Positions 7,464 to 14,782 of a stretch of 64,000 nt of DNA are shown here, in pieces. This DNA is from Anaerolineales bacterium UBA2181 (GTDB lineage Bacteria; Chloroflexota; Anaerolineae; Promineifilales; UBA4811). Below the pieces are notes generated by a model. That model searched no databases. It saw only the letters and a list, made by a program, of their open reading frames with translations, and was not told the origin of the DNA. The stretch's first letter is position 1; each line of letters begins with the position of its first letter. A program made the position numbers and the translations under genes. The stretch is from the NCBI GenBank assembly GCA_002328075.1, contig DCVT01000024.1, positions 1 through 64,000 on the forward strand. Direction: 5' to 3'.

Positions 7464-7722
7464 CGTGCCGCTGGCACACGGTGTTCCGCCGTGCGGCGAC
7501 CTCTTGGTAGCACTCTCCGATTACATCTCCGGCGAGGCCGCTGCTGAGTTGTGTCAACAGATAGAAGCCCACCTGGCTGAATGTGAGAACTGCCGGGTCA
7601 TTGTAGACACCGTGCGGAGGACCGTCACGCTGTGCCGAGAGATCACTCCGCCCGCCGTTCCGACCGAGGTACGGCGCCGTCTCTACCAGGTATTGGATCT
7701 CAATACGTATCTGGTAGAATAA
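7441..7722 (+). CDS. Zinc-finger (zf-HC2) anti-sigma factor, soluble
   Basis: 93 aa, starting at an ATG inside the end of the sigma gene (23-bp overlap, so translation is probably coupled). The core A-H-L-A-E-C-E-N-C matches the H-x3-C-x2-C zinc motif of ZAS-type anti-sigma factors (the RsrA/ChrR group), with an upstream Cys (P-P-C-G-D) as a possible fourth ligand. There is no transmembrane segment, so it should act in the cytoplasm. ZAS proteins of the RsrA type release their sigma factor when the cysteines are oxidised and are reset by thioredoxin. The flanking thioredoxin and thioredoxin-reductase genes make that plausible but unproven here. Confidence 0.87.
   Translation: MTNESNIDVPLAHGVPPCGDLLVALSDYISGEAAAELCQQIEAHLAECENCRVIVDTVRRTVTLCREITPPAVPTEVRRRLYQVLDLNTYLVE
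7683..7720 (+). promoter_or_regulatory. Hairpin and possible trxB promoter at the end of the anti-sigma gene
   Basis: CTACCAG+GTATTG (7683-7695) pairs with CAATAC (7701-7706) and CTGGTAG (7711-7717), a 13-bp stem with one 4-nt bulge. It overlaps a promoter-like pair, TTGGAT (7693-7698), 16 bp, TAGAAT (7715-7720), placed 77 bp before trxB. It could be a promoter with an operator or a weak terminator. Nothing decides between them. Confidence 0.35.
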
Positions 7723-7796
7723 TCCCCTTCCAGAGCCCGGAGATTAGGCGACCTGGGAGTGCCACCCGTTCCACATAAAGGCAATTTGGAGTTGGG

Positions 7797-8768
7797 ATGA
7801 GCCTGCAATTCACCTTGGGAAAGCCAGAGGGGCCCGCGCCCGTAAGCGAGACGCACGACGTGATTGTGATAGGTAGTGGACCGGCCGGTTACACGGCAGC
7901 TCTTTACACCAGCCGCGCTCACCTGGATACCTTGGTCATCGCCGGAGAGGCAGTTGGAGGTCAGGTGGCTACCACCTGGGAGGTCGACAACTACCCAGGC
8001 TTTCCCGAAGGTCTGACGGGGCCGGAACTGGTGGAGCGGCTGCAAAAACATTCCGAGCGGTTTGGGGCGCGCCTCGAGATGGACCAGGTGACCAACGTCG
8101 ATTTGAGCCAGCACCCGTTCCGGCTTGTTGGCTATGCCAGGACGTATTTCGCTCGCGCACTCATCGTGGCAGTCGGAGCGTCACCGCGCAAGTTGGATGT
8201 GCCAGGCGAGCGGCGACTGACCGGTCGGGGCGTGAGTTATTGTGGCACCTGTGACGGCTGGTTCTTTCAAGACAAGCAAGTTGCGGTAATCGGCGGCGGC
8301 GACAGCGCGCTGGAGGAAGCGCTGTTCTTGACCAGGTTTGCCAGCAAGGTGACCATCATCCACCGGAGAGATCAGTTGCGGGCCGGCCCTGCCCTGCAAA
8401 GCCGTGTCGAGAGAAACGGCAAGATTGGCTACCTGTGGAACACGGTCGTCGAAGAGATCTTGGGCGAAAAGACGGTCCAGAGTCTTTGTCTTCGGCACGT
8501 CAACACGGGAGAGATCACCGAGTTCCCGGTGGATGGAGTCTTTGTTTTTATTGGACACATTCCCAACACGGACATATTCCAGGGCCAGCTTGATACCGAC
8601 GAACTGGGTTACATCAAGACCGACCAACACAGGCGCACCAGCGTGGCCGGTGTTTGGGTGGCTGGCGAGGCGGGCGACCCGCATTACCGCCAGGTGATCA
8701 CTTCGGCCGGAATGGGCGCGATGGCAGCCATCGAGGCACAGCGCTGGCTGGACTCGCTGGGCGACTAG
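7797..8768 (+). CDS. trxB: Thioredoxin reductase (NADPH, FAD)
   Basis: 323-aa low-molecular-weight thioredoxin reductase. The FAD-binding G-S-G-P-A-G lies at residues 26-31, the redox disulfide C-G-T-C at Cys149/Cys152, the NADPH-binding G-G-G-D-S-A-L-E-E directly after, and the second FAD motif (G-V-W-V-A-G-E-A-G-D) near the C-terminus. It passes electrons from NADPH to thioredoxin. The obvious partner is the UGA-containing thioredoxin upstream in the same cluster, perhaps with the zinc anti-sigma protein as a downstream thiol target. A small ferredoxin-like gene begins at the base after its stop codon, so the two are probably cotranscribed. Residues 1-20 form an N-terminal extension before the FAD domain. 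Confidence 0.95.
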   Translation: MSLQFTLGKPEGPAPVSETHDVIVIGSGPAGYTAALYTSRAHLDTLVIAGEAVGGQVATTWEVDNYPGFPEGLTGPELVERLQKHSERFGARLEMDQVTNVDLSQHPFRLVGYARTYFARALIVAVGASPRKLDVPGERRLTGRGVSYCGTCDGWFFQDKQVAVIGGGDSALEEALFLTRFASKVTIIHRRDQLRAGPALQSRVERNGKIGYLWNTVVEEILGEKTVQSLCLRHVNTGEITEFPVDGVFVFIGHIPNTDIFQGQLDTDELGYIKTDQHRRTSVAGVWVAGEAGDPHYRQVITSAGMGAMAAIEAQRWLDSLGD

Positions 8769-8993
8769 GTGACACGCGCAGCGTACAAACCTGCGGGGTG
8801 CGTTCGGTCCCCCTGTATTGACACCGAGCGTTGCGCCCAGTGCCTTCCCTGCCCAGCAGCTGAGATCTGTCCCTCAGGTTGCTTTGAGCAATATCCCGAA
8901 ACCGGGTTGGTCCGAGTGATCTCGCTAGAAGGCTGTTTTGGTTGCCTCATGTGTGTCACCGTCTGTCCTCACGGTGCTATCTGGACGGATTGA
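8769..8993 (+). CDS. Small ferredoxin-like iron-sulfur protein
   Basis: 74 aa from a GTG that directly follows the trxB stop. It has ten or more cysteines: C-A-Q-C-x2-C-P-x4-C-P-x2-C in the first half and C-F-G-C-L-M-C-V-T-V-C-P-H-G-A-I in the second. The second set is a standard 4Fe-4S signature and the first is an atypical spacing that may hold another cluster. Its function is electron transfer by family; the partner is unknown. The head-to-tail position behind thioredoxin reductase suggests a redox role. It shares a reading frame with the next two small genes, separated by TGA stops. Confidence 0.7.
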   Translation: MTRAAYKPAGCVRSPCIDTERCAQCLPCPAAEICPSGCFEQYPETGLVRVISLEGCFGCLMCVTVCPHGAIWTD

Positions 8994-9017
8994 CCCACCG
9001 GGTTGGATTGCTGTACC

Positions 9018-9245
9018 ATGGGCGTTTCTCCGAGTGCGAATGTGGTGCCGTGGGTGGACTATTCCATGTGTCAGGGTTGCCACCAGTGCACAGCCCGCAA
9101 CGTCTGCCGAACCAAAGCCATTCGCGCCATCGACCCGGGCGAACCGCCCTTTATTGACGCTCATTTGTGCATGGGTTGCCACGATTGCGTTGCTGCCTGT
9201 CCGGTTGGCGCCATTGTTCGCCCACACCCGCCTGATCTCAGGTGA
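9018..9245 (+). CDS. 2[4Fe-4S] ferredoxin
   Basis: 75 aa from ATG 9018 (a TTG at 9003 is an in-frame alternative; neither has a clear ribosome binding site). The first motif is C-Q-G-C-x2-C-x4-C-x3-A-I (a small insertion replaces the C-x3-C-P end). The second is C-M-G-C-H-D-C-V-A-A-C-P-V-G-A-I, fully canonical. It should carry low-potential electrons in the cytoplasm. It lies 24 bp after the preceding iron-sulfur gene and 9 bp before the next small gene, so the three look like one transcript with trxB. A specific donor or acceptor cannot be named. Confidence 0.75.
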   Translation: MGVSPSANVVPWVDYSMCQGCHQCTARNVCRTKAIRAIDPGEPPFIDAHLCMGCHDCVAACPVGAIVRPHPPDLR

Positions 9246-9254
9246 CCTGATCAA

Positions 9255-9455
9255 GTGGAACACCACCCATCCCGAAAGGTCATCGCCTTGATACAGCAGA
9301 TCGAGCAGCTTCGAGCAAATATGCCGGCTCATTCGGTGGCGCCCACGATGCTCATGCGGCTGGAAGAGCTGGAAGAGCAGTTGGCGCGTTTGCAGACAGG
9401 CCGGGCAGACCTGGACTCGGCTGGCCGGGTAAATGGTCGCGGCGATGAGCGGTGA
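9255..9455 (+). CDS. Small helical protein of unknown function
   Basis: 66 aa from GTG 9255, nine bases after the ferredoxin stop. It is highly charged and predicted helical, with a heptad-like run of Leu/Glu (M-R-L-E-E-L-E-E-Q-L-A-R-L) around residues 34-46. A stretch M-P-A-H-S-V-A-P-T-M-L resembles short proteins I associate with ferredoxin genes in Chloroflexota, but I cannot name a family. No cysteines, no signal peptide, no membrane segment. It could be a ferredoxin partner. The composition is coding-like, but the start is uncertain. Confidence 0.5.
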   Translation: MEHHPSRKVIALIQQIEQLRANMPAHSVAPTMLMRLEELEEQLARLQTGRADLDSAGRVNGRGDER

Positions 9456-9502
9456 CCGTAGACACAAATGATGGCCAGCATGCTCGTTTGATTTGCCGAT
9501 CC

Positions 9503-9530
9503 TTGCGCGCCGCTGGGTTTGTCGTATAAT
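9503..9530 (+). promoter_or_regulatory. Promoter of the response-regulator gene
   Basis: TTGCGC (9503-9508), 16-bp spacer, TATAAT (9525-9530), about 105 bp upstream of the start at 9635. The -10 is perfect and the -35 matches 4 of 6. Confidence 0.5.
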
Positions 9531-9634
9531 GGCGACATGCTCGTCGTACGCCAGTGGTCCAGACACGATTTTCGTTGCGCTCGATCTGAGCCGTCTGAAC
9601 TGGACCCAGCACGTTGCATGAGGAGAGCCAAGTC

Positions 9635-10312
9635 ATGGCATTGCAGCGGCTGATTCTCTTGATAGAAAACCAAGGTAAATTGGCACCTTCCTTCGGGCCC
9701 GAGCTGGAGAGCAAGGGGTACCGGGTCACCCGCGCTCGGAGTGGTGAGCAGATTAGATGTGCGTTGGCGGATACGCGGCCGGATATCATCATCCTAAATA
9801 CTACCTACTCCCCAACCAACGGTGCACGGCTCGGCCAGCTAGTTCGGACGATGGCCCCGGGGACTCCCTTTGTGTATGTCATGCCCTGCCATCGAACCCA
9901 GCCGCCCAGGATCCGGGCTGAGACGGTGCTGAAACAGCCGTTCACTATACGCAAGCTGGTGAACCGCATCGAGCGGCTCCTTCCGTCCACCGATGGCCCA
10001 TCCTTTCAGGCCGGACCGATCGTGCTCTATGTGGACAAACGTACGCTCTCCTGCAACCACCGGGAACGTAGTCTGACGCCCAAGCAAGCACAGTTGCTCG
10101 AGCTTTTTATGCGTCATCAGGGAGAGGTGCTCAGTCGGCGGGAAATCATGAAGACCGTGTGGGAAACCGATTTTATGGAGGACACGCGCACGCTCGACGT
10201 CCACATCCGCTGGGTGCGCGAGGCCATCGAAACCGATCCAGGGTCACCGCGTCTTTTGACGACGATCCGCGGCAAGGGATATTGTTTCGCCATTCCGACC
10301 GACTATCCCTAA
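9635..10312 (+). CDS. OmpR-type winged-helix regulator with degenerate receiver domain
   Basis: 225 aa from the ATG preceded by AGGAGAG. The N-terminal half (about 1-115) has the receiver fold, but the acidic pair is Glu-Asn at 11-12 and the phospho-acceptor position is Asn55 (I-I-I-L-N) instead of Asp. The Lys before Pro-Phe (L-K-Q-P-F) is kept. The C-terminal half (about 130-222) is a standard OmpR/PhoB DNA-binding domain with the V-W-E recognition loop, D-V-H-I-R-W-V-R-E-A-I and R-G-K-G-Y-C-F. Such pseudo-receivers are usually controlled by ligand, partner or dimerisation rather than phosphorylation. No histidine kinase is adjacent. Target unknown. An upstream ATG at 9614 adds seven residues and lacks a good ribosome site. 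Confidence 0.85.
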   Translation: MALQRLILLIENQGKLAPSFGPELESKGYRVTRARSGEQIRCALADTRPDIIILNTTYSPTNGARLGQLVRTMAPGTPFVYVMPCHRTQPPRIRAETVLKQPFTIRKLVNRIERLLPSTDGPSFQAGPIVLYVDKRTLSCNHRERSLTPKQAQLLELFMRHQGEVLSRREIMKTVWETDFMEDTRTLDVHIRWVREAIETDPGSPRLLTTIRGKGYCFAIPTDYP

Positions 10313-10581
10313 ACTGCGGCAAACAGTCTCGTGCTTCTCCCGCCACGGTGCGCCGCTGATATCGTGTCGGGCCTTCCCCCTGATAGATATAGCATCCCAT
10401 TCGTACGCTCGGGTAAACCGAACGGCCACGCTGTTTAGCCCGTAACGCGCCTGGCCATAACATCACGCCTATGCAGCGAAAATCCTTCCGGAGCAGCCGG
10501 TGGATTTGCAGTCGGGCCTGAGAATCTGCACGGAACTTGGCACACCAACTGCCGGCAGCGCTTGTGAAAAAGATCCCAATG
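10313..10581. other. Intergenic stretch with no feature recognised
   Basis: About 270 bp between the response regulator and the beta-oxidation promoter. Minus-strand open frames cross it but carry no motif. No terminator with a T-run is seen after the regulator gene. Confidence 0.4.
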
Positions 10582-10611
10582 TTGACAAATCGATGCCTTT
10601 GGCTGTATAAT
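10582..10611 (+). promoter_or_regulatory. Consensus promoter of the TetR/beta-oxidation operon
   Basis: TTGACA (10582-10587), 18-bp spacer, TATAAT (10606-10611): both hexamers perfect. The last base of the -10 is the first base of the operator array, so a bound repressor would block polymerase directly. Confidence 0.8.
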
Positions 10612-10659
10612 GACCGGTAGTCACCTACTGACCAGCAGTCAATATCTGACCATCGGTTA
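10611..10659. promoter_or_regulatory. Operator array: three 13-bp sites at an exact 18-bp period
   Basis: TGACCGGTAGTCA (10611-10623), TGACCAGCAGTCA (10629-10641) and TGACCATCGGTTA (10647-10659) begin every 18 bp. The core is an inverted repeat TGAC-N5-GTCA, with one mismatch in the third site. The array covers the -10 and the transcription start region and ends 12 bp before the TetR start, as expected of a TetR-family autorepressor. The middle site shares 14 bp with the palindrome before fadR. Confidence 0.7.
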
Positions 10660-10671
10660 GCACACTGCACT

Positions 10672-11343
10672 GTGGCTGTCTCAAACACCCAAATCAGGCG
10701 AGAGCGCGAACGGGAGGAAAGGCGAGCGTCTATCCTCAGTGCTGCCCGGTCGGTGTTCTTTACCCAGGGAATACACGACACAACCGTGGACGATATCGCC
10801 TCGGCCGCCGAGGTGAGCAAAGGCACAGTGTACCTCTACTTTCAGAACAAAGAGACCATCCTGGCCGTGCTCCTTCAGGAGGGGTTGGAGACCCTGGCAA
10901 AGGTCCTGGAGGAAGCATTCGGGTCTGCAGAGACCATCCCAGCGCCAATGCGACTGCGCAGACTTGCCCAGGCATATTTCGACTATTTCCACTCCAATCC
11001 CCACTACTATAGGCTGTTGATTCAGTTCGAACGCAAGAAATTCCAGGAATCGATCGATCCCGACTTGTACGAGCAGACCCTATTGCGCAGCACTCGCGGG
11101 CTAACCTATGTGGTCCGGGCCCTGGAACAGGGAGTGTCCGAGGGTGACTTTTTTGTGCAGGACCCCAAGCGCGAGGCGAGCGTCTTGTGGGCCATGCTCC
11201 ATGGTGTGTACGTTGTCCTGGGACATCCGTTGCGCCGCGAGATGCTGGCGGCCGACCTGGAGTCTCTCTATGGTTCGGCAGTGGACTTGGCGATCCGGGG
11301 CCTTTCGGCCCCCGTGTTTGATCAGACAGGCAGAGGAAACTAA
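10672..11343 (+). CDS. TetR-family repressor of the beta-oxidation operon
   Basis: 223 aa from GTG. The N-terminal helix-turn-helix (about residues 20-62) shows I-L-S-A-A-R-S-V-F-F-T-Q-G, then T-T-V-D-D-I-A-S-A-A-E-V-S-K-G-T-V-Y-L-Y-F-Q-N-K-E, typical of TetR proteins. The C-terminal domain resembles the FadR/RutR-like group (Y-F-D-Y-F-H-S-N-P-H-Y-Y). TetR regulators of this kind in Gram-positive bacteria and Thermus sense acyl-CoA. It is the first gene of a unit running through thiolase, HAD/ECH, two acyl-CoA dehydrogenases and ETF, with only 14 bp to the thiolase gene. Autoregulation is inferred from the operator array in its own leader. Ligand not shown by sequence. Confidence 0.9.
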   Translation: MAVSNTQIRREREREERRASILSAARSVFFTQGIHDTTVDDIASAAEVSKGTVYLYFQNKETILAVLLQEGLETLAKVLEEAFGSAETIPAPMRLRRLAQAYFDYFHSNPHYYRLLIQFERKKFQESIDPDLYEQTLLRSTRGLTYVVRALEQGVSEGDFFVQDPKREASVLWAMLHGVYVVLGHPLRREMLAADLESLYGSAVDLAIRGLSAPVFDQTGRGN

Positions 11344-11357
11344 AGGAGGTTGATTTG

Positions 11358-12569
11358 ATGAAAGAAGTAGTCATCGTTGATGCCGTTCGAACCCCGTCGG
11401 GCAACCATGGAGGTGCCTTGCGGACAGTCCCGCCGCAGGAATTGGGGGCCACCGTGATCAGGGCCCTGGTTGAGCGGAACCACCTGGACCCGGCCACGGT
11501 GGATCACGTCATCATGGGCTGCGTGGCTCAGCCATCAGATGCCGCCAACATCGCCCGCGTTTGCGCATTAATGGCCGGATTGCCGGTACAGGTTCCTGCC
11601 ATCACACTAGCGCGCAACTGTGATAGCGCCATGGATGCCATTATCGACGCATGGCGCATGATGCAGCTGGACGAAGCCGAGATCATCATTGCCGGCGGCA
11701 CCGAAAGCATGAGCAACATCCCCTACCTGGTGAAAGGCGCACGTTGGGGACTCAAGCTTCGTCACTCCGAGTTGACAGACGGCCTCTGGGAAGGCCTGAC
11801 TGACCCGATATGTGGTCAGTTGATGGGGCGCACGGCCGAGAACCTGGCCGAGGAGTTTGGCATACCGCGCGAGGACCAGGATCAGTTCGCGGTACAGAGC
11901 CACAAGAAAGCCTTCATGGCGACCCGCATGGGAAAGTTCGCCGACGAGATTGTGCCGGTGGAGGTAGTGAAGAAGGTGGCCGGGCAGGAGGTGGCGCGCG
12001 AACCGATCACTCAGGACGAGACGATCAACCCCGCGCTCAGCACTCAGAAAGCAGCCCTCTATCCGACGATTTTCAAGAAGAACGGAACTGTCACGCCCGC
12101 CAACGCCTGTGGCATTTCTGACGGCGCTTCGGCCGTTCTCATATGCACCGCCCAAAAAGCCAAGGAGATGGGTTGGACGCCGCTGGCCTACTATGTGGCT
12201 CACGCCTATGCTGGCGTCGAACCTGAGCGCATGGGCATAGCGCCCAGCCTGGCCATGCCCCGAGCGTTGCGGAAAGCAGGTCTCAGTTTGGACAACATGG
12301 ACCTGGTTGAGGTAAACGAGGCTTTTGCGTCCCAGGTACTGTCGGTGGGCAAAGCGATGGAGCAGCAGGGGCATCGGTGGGATTGGAACAAGTTCAACGT
12401 CAACGGCGGCGCCATCGCGTTGGGCCACCCGGTGGGCTCCAGCGGTTGCCGAATTATCGTCACCATGTTGTACGAACTAAAGCGGCGCAACGCCCGTTAC
12501 GGTTTGGCTTCGTTGTGCGCTGGTGGTGGTCAGGGGAGCGCGGTGATCTTGGAGCGCCGCGCCGGTTGA
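11358..12569 (+). CDS. Thiolase (acetyl-CoA C-acyltransferase)
   Basis: 403 aa from the ATG eight bases after AAGGAGG; an upstream TTG at 11355 is not needed. It catalyses the last step of beta-oxidation, thiolytic cleavage of 3-ketoacyl-CoA to acetyl-CoA and a shortened acyl-CoA. The nucleophile is Cys88 in A-R-N-C-D-S-A-M. The C-terminal G-H-P-V-G-S-S-G and C-A-G-G-G-Q-G supply the His and the second Cys. The N-terminal V-D-A-V-R-T-P is canonical. The Asp after the nucleophilic Cys (usually Ala or Gly) is a small departure. Position directly behind the TetR gene and before the HAD/ECH fusion supports degradation rather than biosynthesis, though thiolases are reversible. Confidence 0.93.
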   Translation: MKEVVIVDAVRTPSGNHGGALRTVPPQELGATVIRALVERNHLDPATVDHVIMGCVAQPSDAANIARVCALMAGLPVQVPAITLARNCDSAMDAIIDAWRMMQLDEAEIIIAGGTESMSNIPYLVKGARWGLKLRHSELTDGLWEGLTDPICGQLMGRTAENLAEEFGIPREDQDQFAVQSHKKAFMATRMGKFADEIVPVEVVKKVAGQEVAREPITQDETINPALSTQKAALYPTIFKKNGTVTPANACGISDGASAVLICTAQKAKEMGWTPLAYYVAHAYAGVEPERMGIAPSLAMPRALRKAGLSLDNMDLVEVNEAFASQVLSVGKAMEQQGHRWDWNKFNVNGGAIALGHPVGSSGCRIIVTMLYELKRRNARYGLASLCAGGGQGSAVILERRAG

Positions 12570-12611
12570 ATGGGTAACCGCAACGCGGATTGACAATCAG
12601 GAGGACATGGA

Positions 12612-14690
12612 ATGTACATTTTCAAAGCAGGTGTCTTGGGTGCAGGAGCCATGGGCGCAGAGATCGCCCAGGTCATCAGTTTTTCCGGTTTGCCGGTGGT
12701 GATGAAGGACGTTGACCAATCCATGCTGGACAAGGGGATGGCACGCGTGCGTGACATCTATGAAAGGCGCGTCGAACGCGGCAAGATGTCCGCCGGCGAG
12801 ATGCAGAGCCGCATGGACCTGGTGATTCCCACGTTGGATTGGGACGAATTCGCCGATGTGGATCTGATCATTGAGGCCGTACCAGAACGAATGGACATCA
12901 AGATCAAGGTCTTCCAGGAAGCTGCGCGTCACTGCCAAGAACAGACGATCTTTGCCAGCAACACCTCGGCGTTGTCCATATCCGAAATGGGCGAAGGAGC
13001 AGGCCGGCCAGACCGAATGGTAGGCATGCACTTTTTCAACCCGGCGCACGTCATGAAGCTGGTGGAGATCATCCCAGGCGCTGGCACCAGTCAGGAGACG
13101 ATCGACGACATCGTGGCATTCACCGAATCGCTGCGCAAAATCCCGGTGGTCGTCAAAGAGTGTCCCGGGTTCCTGGTCAACCGGCTCCTGATGCCGTATC
13201 TGAACGAAGCAACCTTGGCGCTGCAGGAGGGCCACACCCCGGCAAAGGAAATCGACCAGGCGATGGTGGAGTTTGGCATGCCGATGGGACCGTTCACCCT
13301 GATGGACATGCTCGGCCTGGACGTGTGCGTGCATGTGGGTGACTATCTGACCAGCCAGTATGCCGGGCGCATGGTGGGGGCGCTTCTGCTCCCCAAACTC
13401 GTGGCAGCCGGCCGGTACGGAGAGAAGAACGGAGCCGGCTTTTACGGTTACGGCGGTCAATCGGACGAACCGGTAAAACAGCTCATTCTTGAGGCACGGG
13501 CGGAGCAGCCAACCCCGGCGGGTGCCAGCTTTTCCGTTCACCGACTTGTCCTTCCGCTCATCAATGAAGCTGCCCTGGCGCTGCAGGAAGGCATAGCGGA
13601 CGCCAAAGACATCGACATGGCCATGATTGCTGGCACCGGAATGACCTACAAGGGCGAGCGGATGGGCCCGCTGCAAACTGCGGATCTTTTGGGACTGGAT
13701 GCCGTCGCCGCCGAGTTGAAGGAACTGGAAAAGATCTACGGTTTGCGGTTCAAAGCGGCCGCGATCTTTGACCGGCTGATCAAAGAGGGACGAACCGGTA
13801 AGGCAGTCAACGCCGGTTTCCTGGAATATGCCCCGGTAGCCGAGGCGCCGGCGGCTCCAGCGGTCGAAACTGAACAAGAGGCCGTTGCCCCGACCAAGCC
13901 CCCACGGCAATTCGTCAAGATCGCGTATCAGGATCGCATTGCCACCCTCACTCTGGACCACCCGCCCGTTAACGCGTTCAACCCGCAACTGCTGGAGGAA
14001 CTGAGCGACGCGGTGGATGAGCTGAATTCCAACCCGGAAGTCAAGGTTGTCATCGTCACCGGTGCCGGTCAAATCGCCTTTGTAGCCGGCGCTGACATCA
14101 CCGAGTTCGATCGCATCATACGGGAGCGGGACGTAGCAGGTGGCGAACGCCTGCTGCGTTTGGGTCAGGACACCTTTACCAAGATCGAGCACAGCCCCAA
14201 ACCCTATATCGCTGCGATTGACGGTGTCTGTCTGGGCGGCGGACTCGAACTGGCGATGTCCTGCCATCTCCGGATCGCGGGCGACCGCGTGCGACTGGGC
14301 CAGCCCGAGATCAACCTGGGCATCATCCCCGGATGGGGTGGCACCCAGCGGCTACCGCGGATCATCCGACCGGCCATGGCGGCCGAGATGATACTGACCG
14401 GTAACCCCATCACTGCACAAGAGGCAGCCAAACTGGGGTTGGTCAACAAGGTCGTCCCCGGAGGCACCGTGCTCAAGGAGGCAATGGGAATGGCCAAGAT
14501 CATCGCCGACAAGAGCGCCGTCGCCATCCGGGCAGCCATGAACGCCATCCGAGCCGGCCTGGACGCCGACCTTCAGACTGGCCTAACAGCCGAATCCAAC
14601 CAGTTCTCTGGGCTCCTGGCCAGTGAGGACATGCGGGAAGGCGTCACCGCATTCCTGCAAAAGCGTAAACCCGACTTTAAGGATCGGTAG
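12612..14690 (+). CDS. 3-hydroxyacyl-CoA dehydrogenase / enoyl-CoA hydratase fusion
   Basis: 692-aa bifunctional enzyme for hydration of enoyl-CoA and NAD-dependent oxidation of 3-hydroxyacyl-CoA. The dehydrogenase comes first: Rossmann motif G-A-G-A-M-G at about residues 10-15, the catalytic region S-N-T-S-A and M-H-F-F-N-P, then two C-terminal helical repeats. An Ala/Pro/Glu-rich linker (about 410-428) leads to the crotonase domain. Its catalytic glutamates are Glu546 (G-G-G-L-E-L-A) and Glu566 (P-E-I-N-L-G), 20 residues apart as in classic hydratase, and G-W-G-G-T-Q-R-L is intact. E. coli FadB has the opposite domain order; this order is also known in archaea. The gene lies 42 bp after thiolase, with GGAGG before the ATG. 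Confidence 0.95.
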   Translation: MYIFKAGVLGAGAMGAEIAQVISFSGLPVVMKDVDQSMLDKGMARVRDIYERRVERGKMSAGEMQSRMDLVIPTLDWDEFADVDLIIEAVPERMDIKIKVFQEAARHCQEQTIFASNTSALSISEMGEGAGRPDRMVGMHFFNPAHVMKLVEIIPGAGTSQETIDDIVAFTESLRKIPVVVKECPGFLVNRLLMPYLNEATLALQEGHTPAKEIDQAMVEFGMPMGPFTLMDMLGLDVCVHVGDYLTSQYAGRMVGALLLPKLVAAGRYGEKNGAGFYGYGGQSDEPVKQLILEARAEQPTPAGASFSVHRLVLPLINEAALALQEGIADAKDIDMAMIAGTGMTYKGERMGPLQTADLLGLDAVAAELKELEKIYGLRFKAAAIFDRLIKEGRTGKAVNAGFLEYAPVAEAPAAPAVETEQEAVAPTKPPRQFVKIAYQDRIATLTLDHPPVNAFNPQLLEELSDAVDELNSNPEVKVVIVTGAGQIAFVAGADITEFDRIIRERDVAGGERLLRLGQDTFTKIEHSPKPYIAAIDGVCLGGGLELAMSCHLRIAGDRVRLGQPEINLGIIPGWGGTQRLPRIIRPAMAAEMILTGNPITAQEAAKLGLVNKVVPGGTVLKEAMGMAKIIADKSAVAIRAAMNAIRAGLDADLQTGLTAESNQFSGLLASEDMREGVTAFLQKRKPDFKDR

Positions 14691-14703
14691 TTGACTTGGT
14701 CAA

Positions 14704-14756
14704 GTATCGGGCGGTTTGGCCCGCGAGGATCACGTTGCAGCCGAACCGCCCGATAC
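14704..14756 (+). repeat. Large intercistronic inverted repeat
   Basis: GTATCGGGCGGTTTGG (14704-14719) pairs with CCGAACCGCCCGATAC (14741-14756) over 16 positions, 15 perfect and one G-U wobble, with a 21-nt loop. No T-run follows, so it is not a standard terminator. It lies between the HAD/ECH gene and the first acyl-CoA dehydrogenase and could stabilise or process the mRNA to set different expression levels. Confidence 0.6.
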
Positions 14757-14782
14757 AACGGCCAGAATCATAGGAGGTCCAG

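Noticed and set aside
12597..14267. 556-codon open frame antisense to the HAD/ECH fusion gene
   Set aside because: It mirrors strong coding sequence on the plus strand and shows no family motif; long antisense frames are expected from the high-GC codon bias here. The same applies to antisense frames across smc, glpD and the GH4 gene.
14691..14703. TTGAC-TTG-GTCAA as a fourth operator of the TetR type
   Set aside because: The spacer is 3 rather than 5 bp and it lies right behind a stop codon inside the operon, so it does not fit the array sites.
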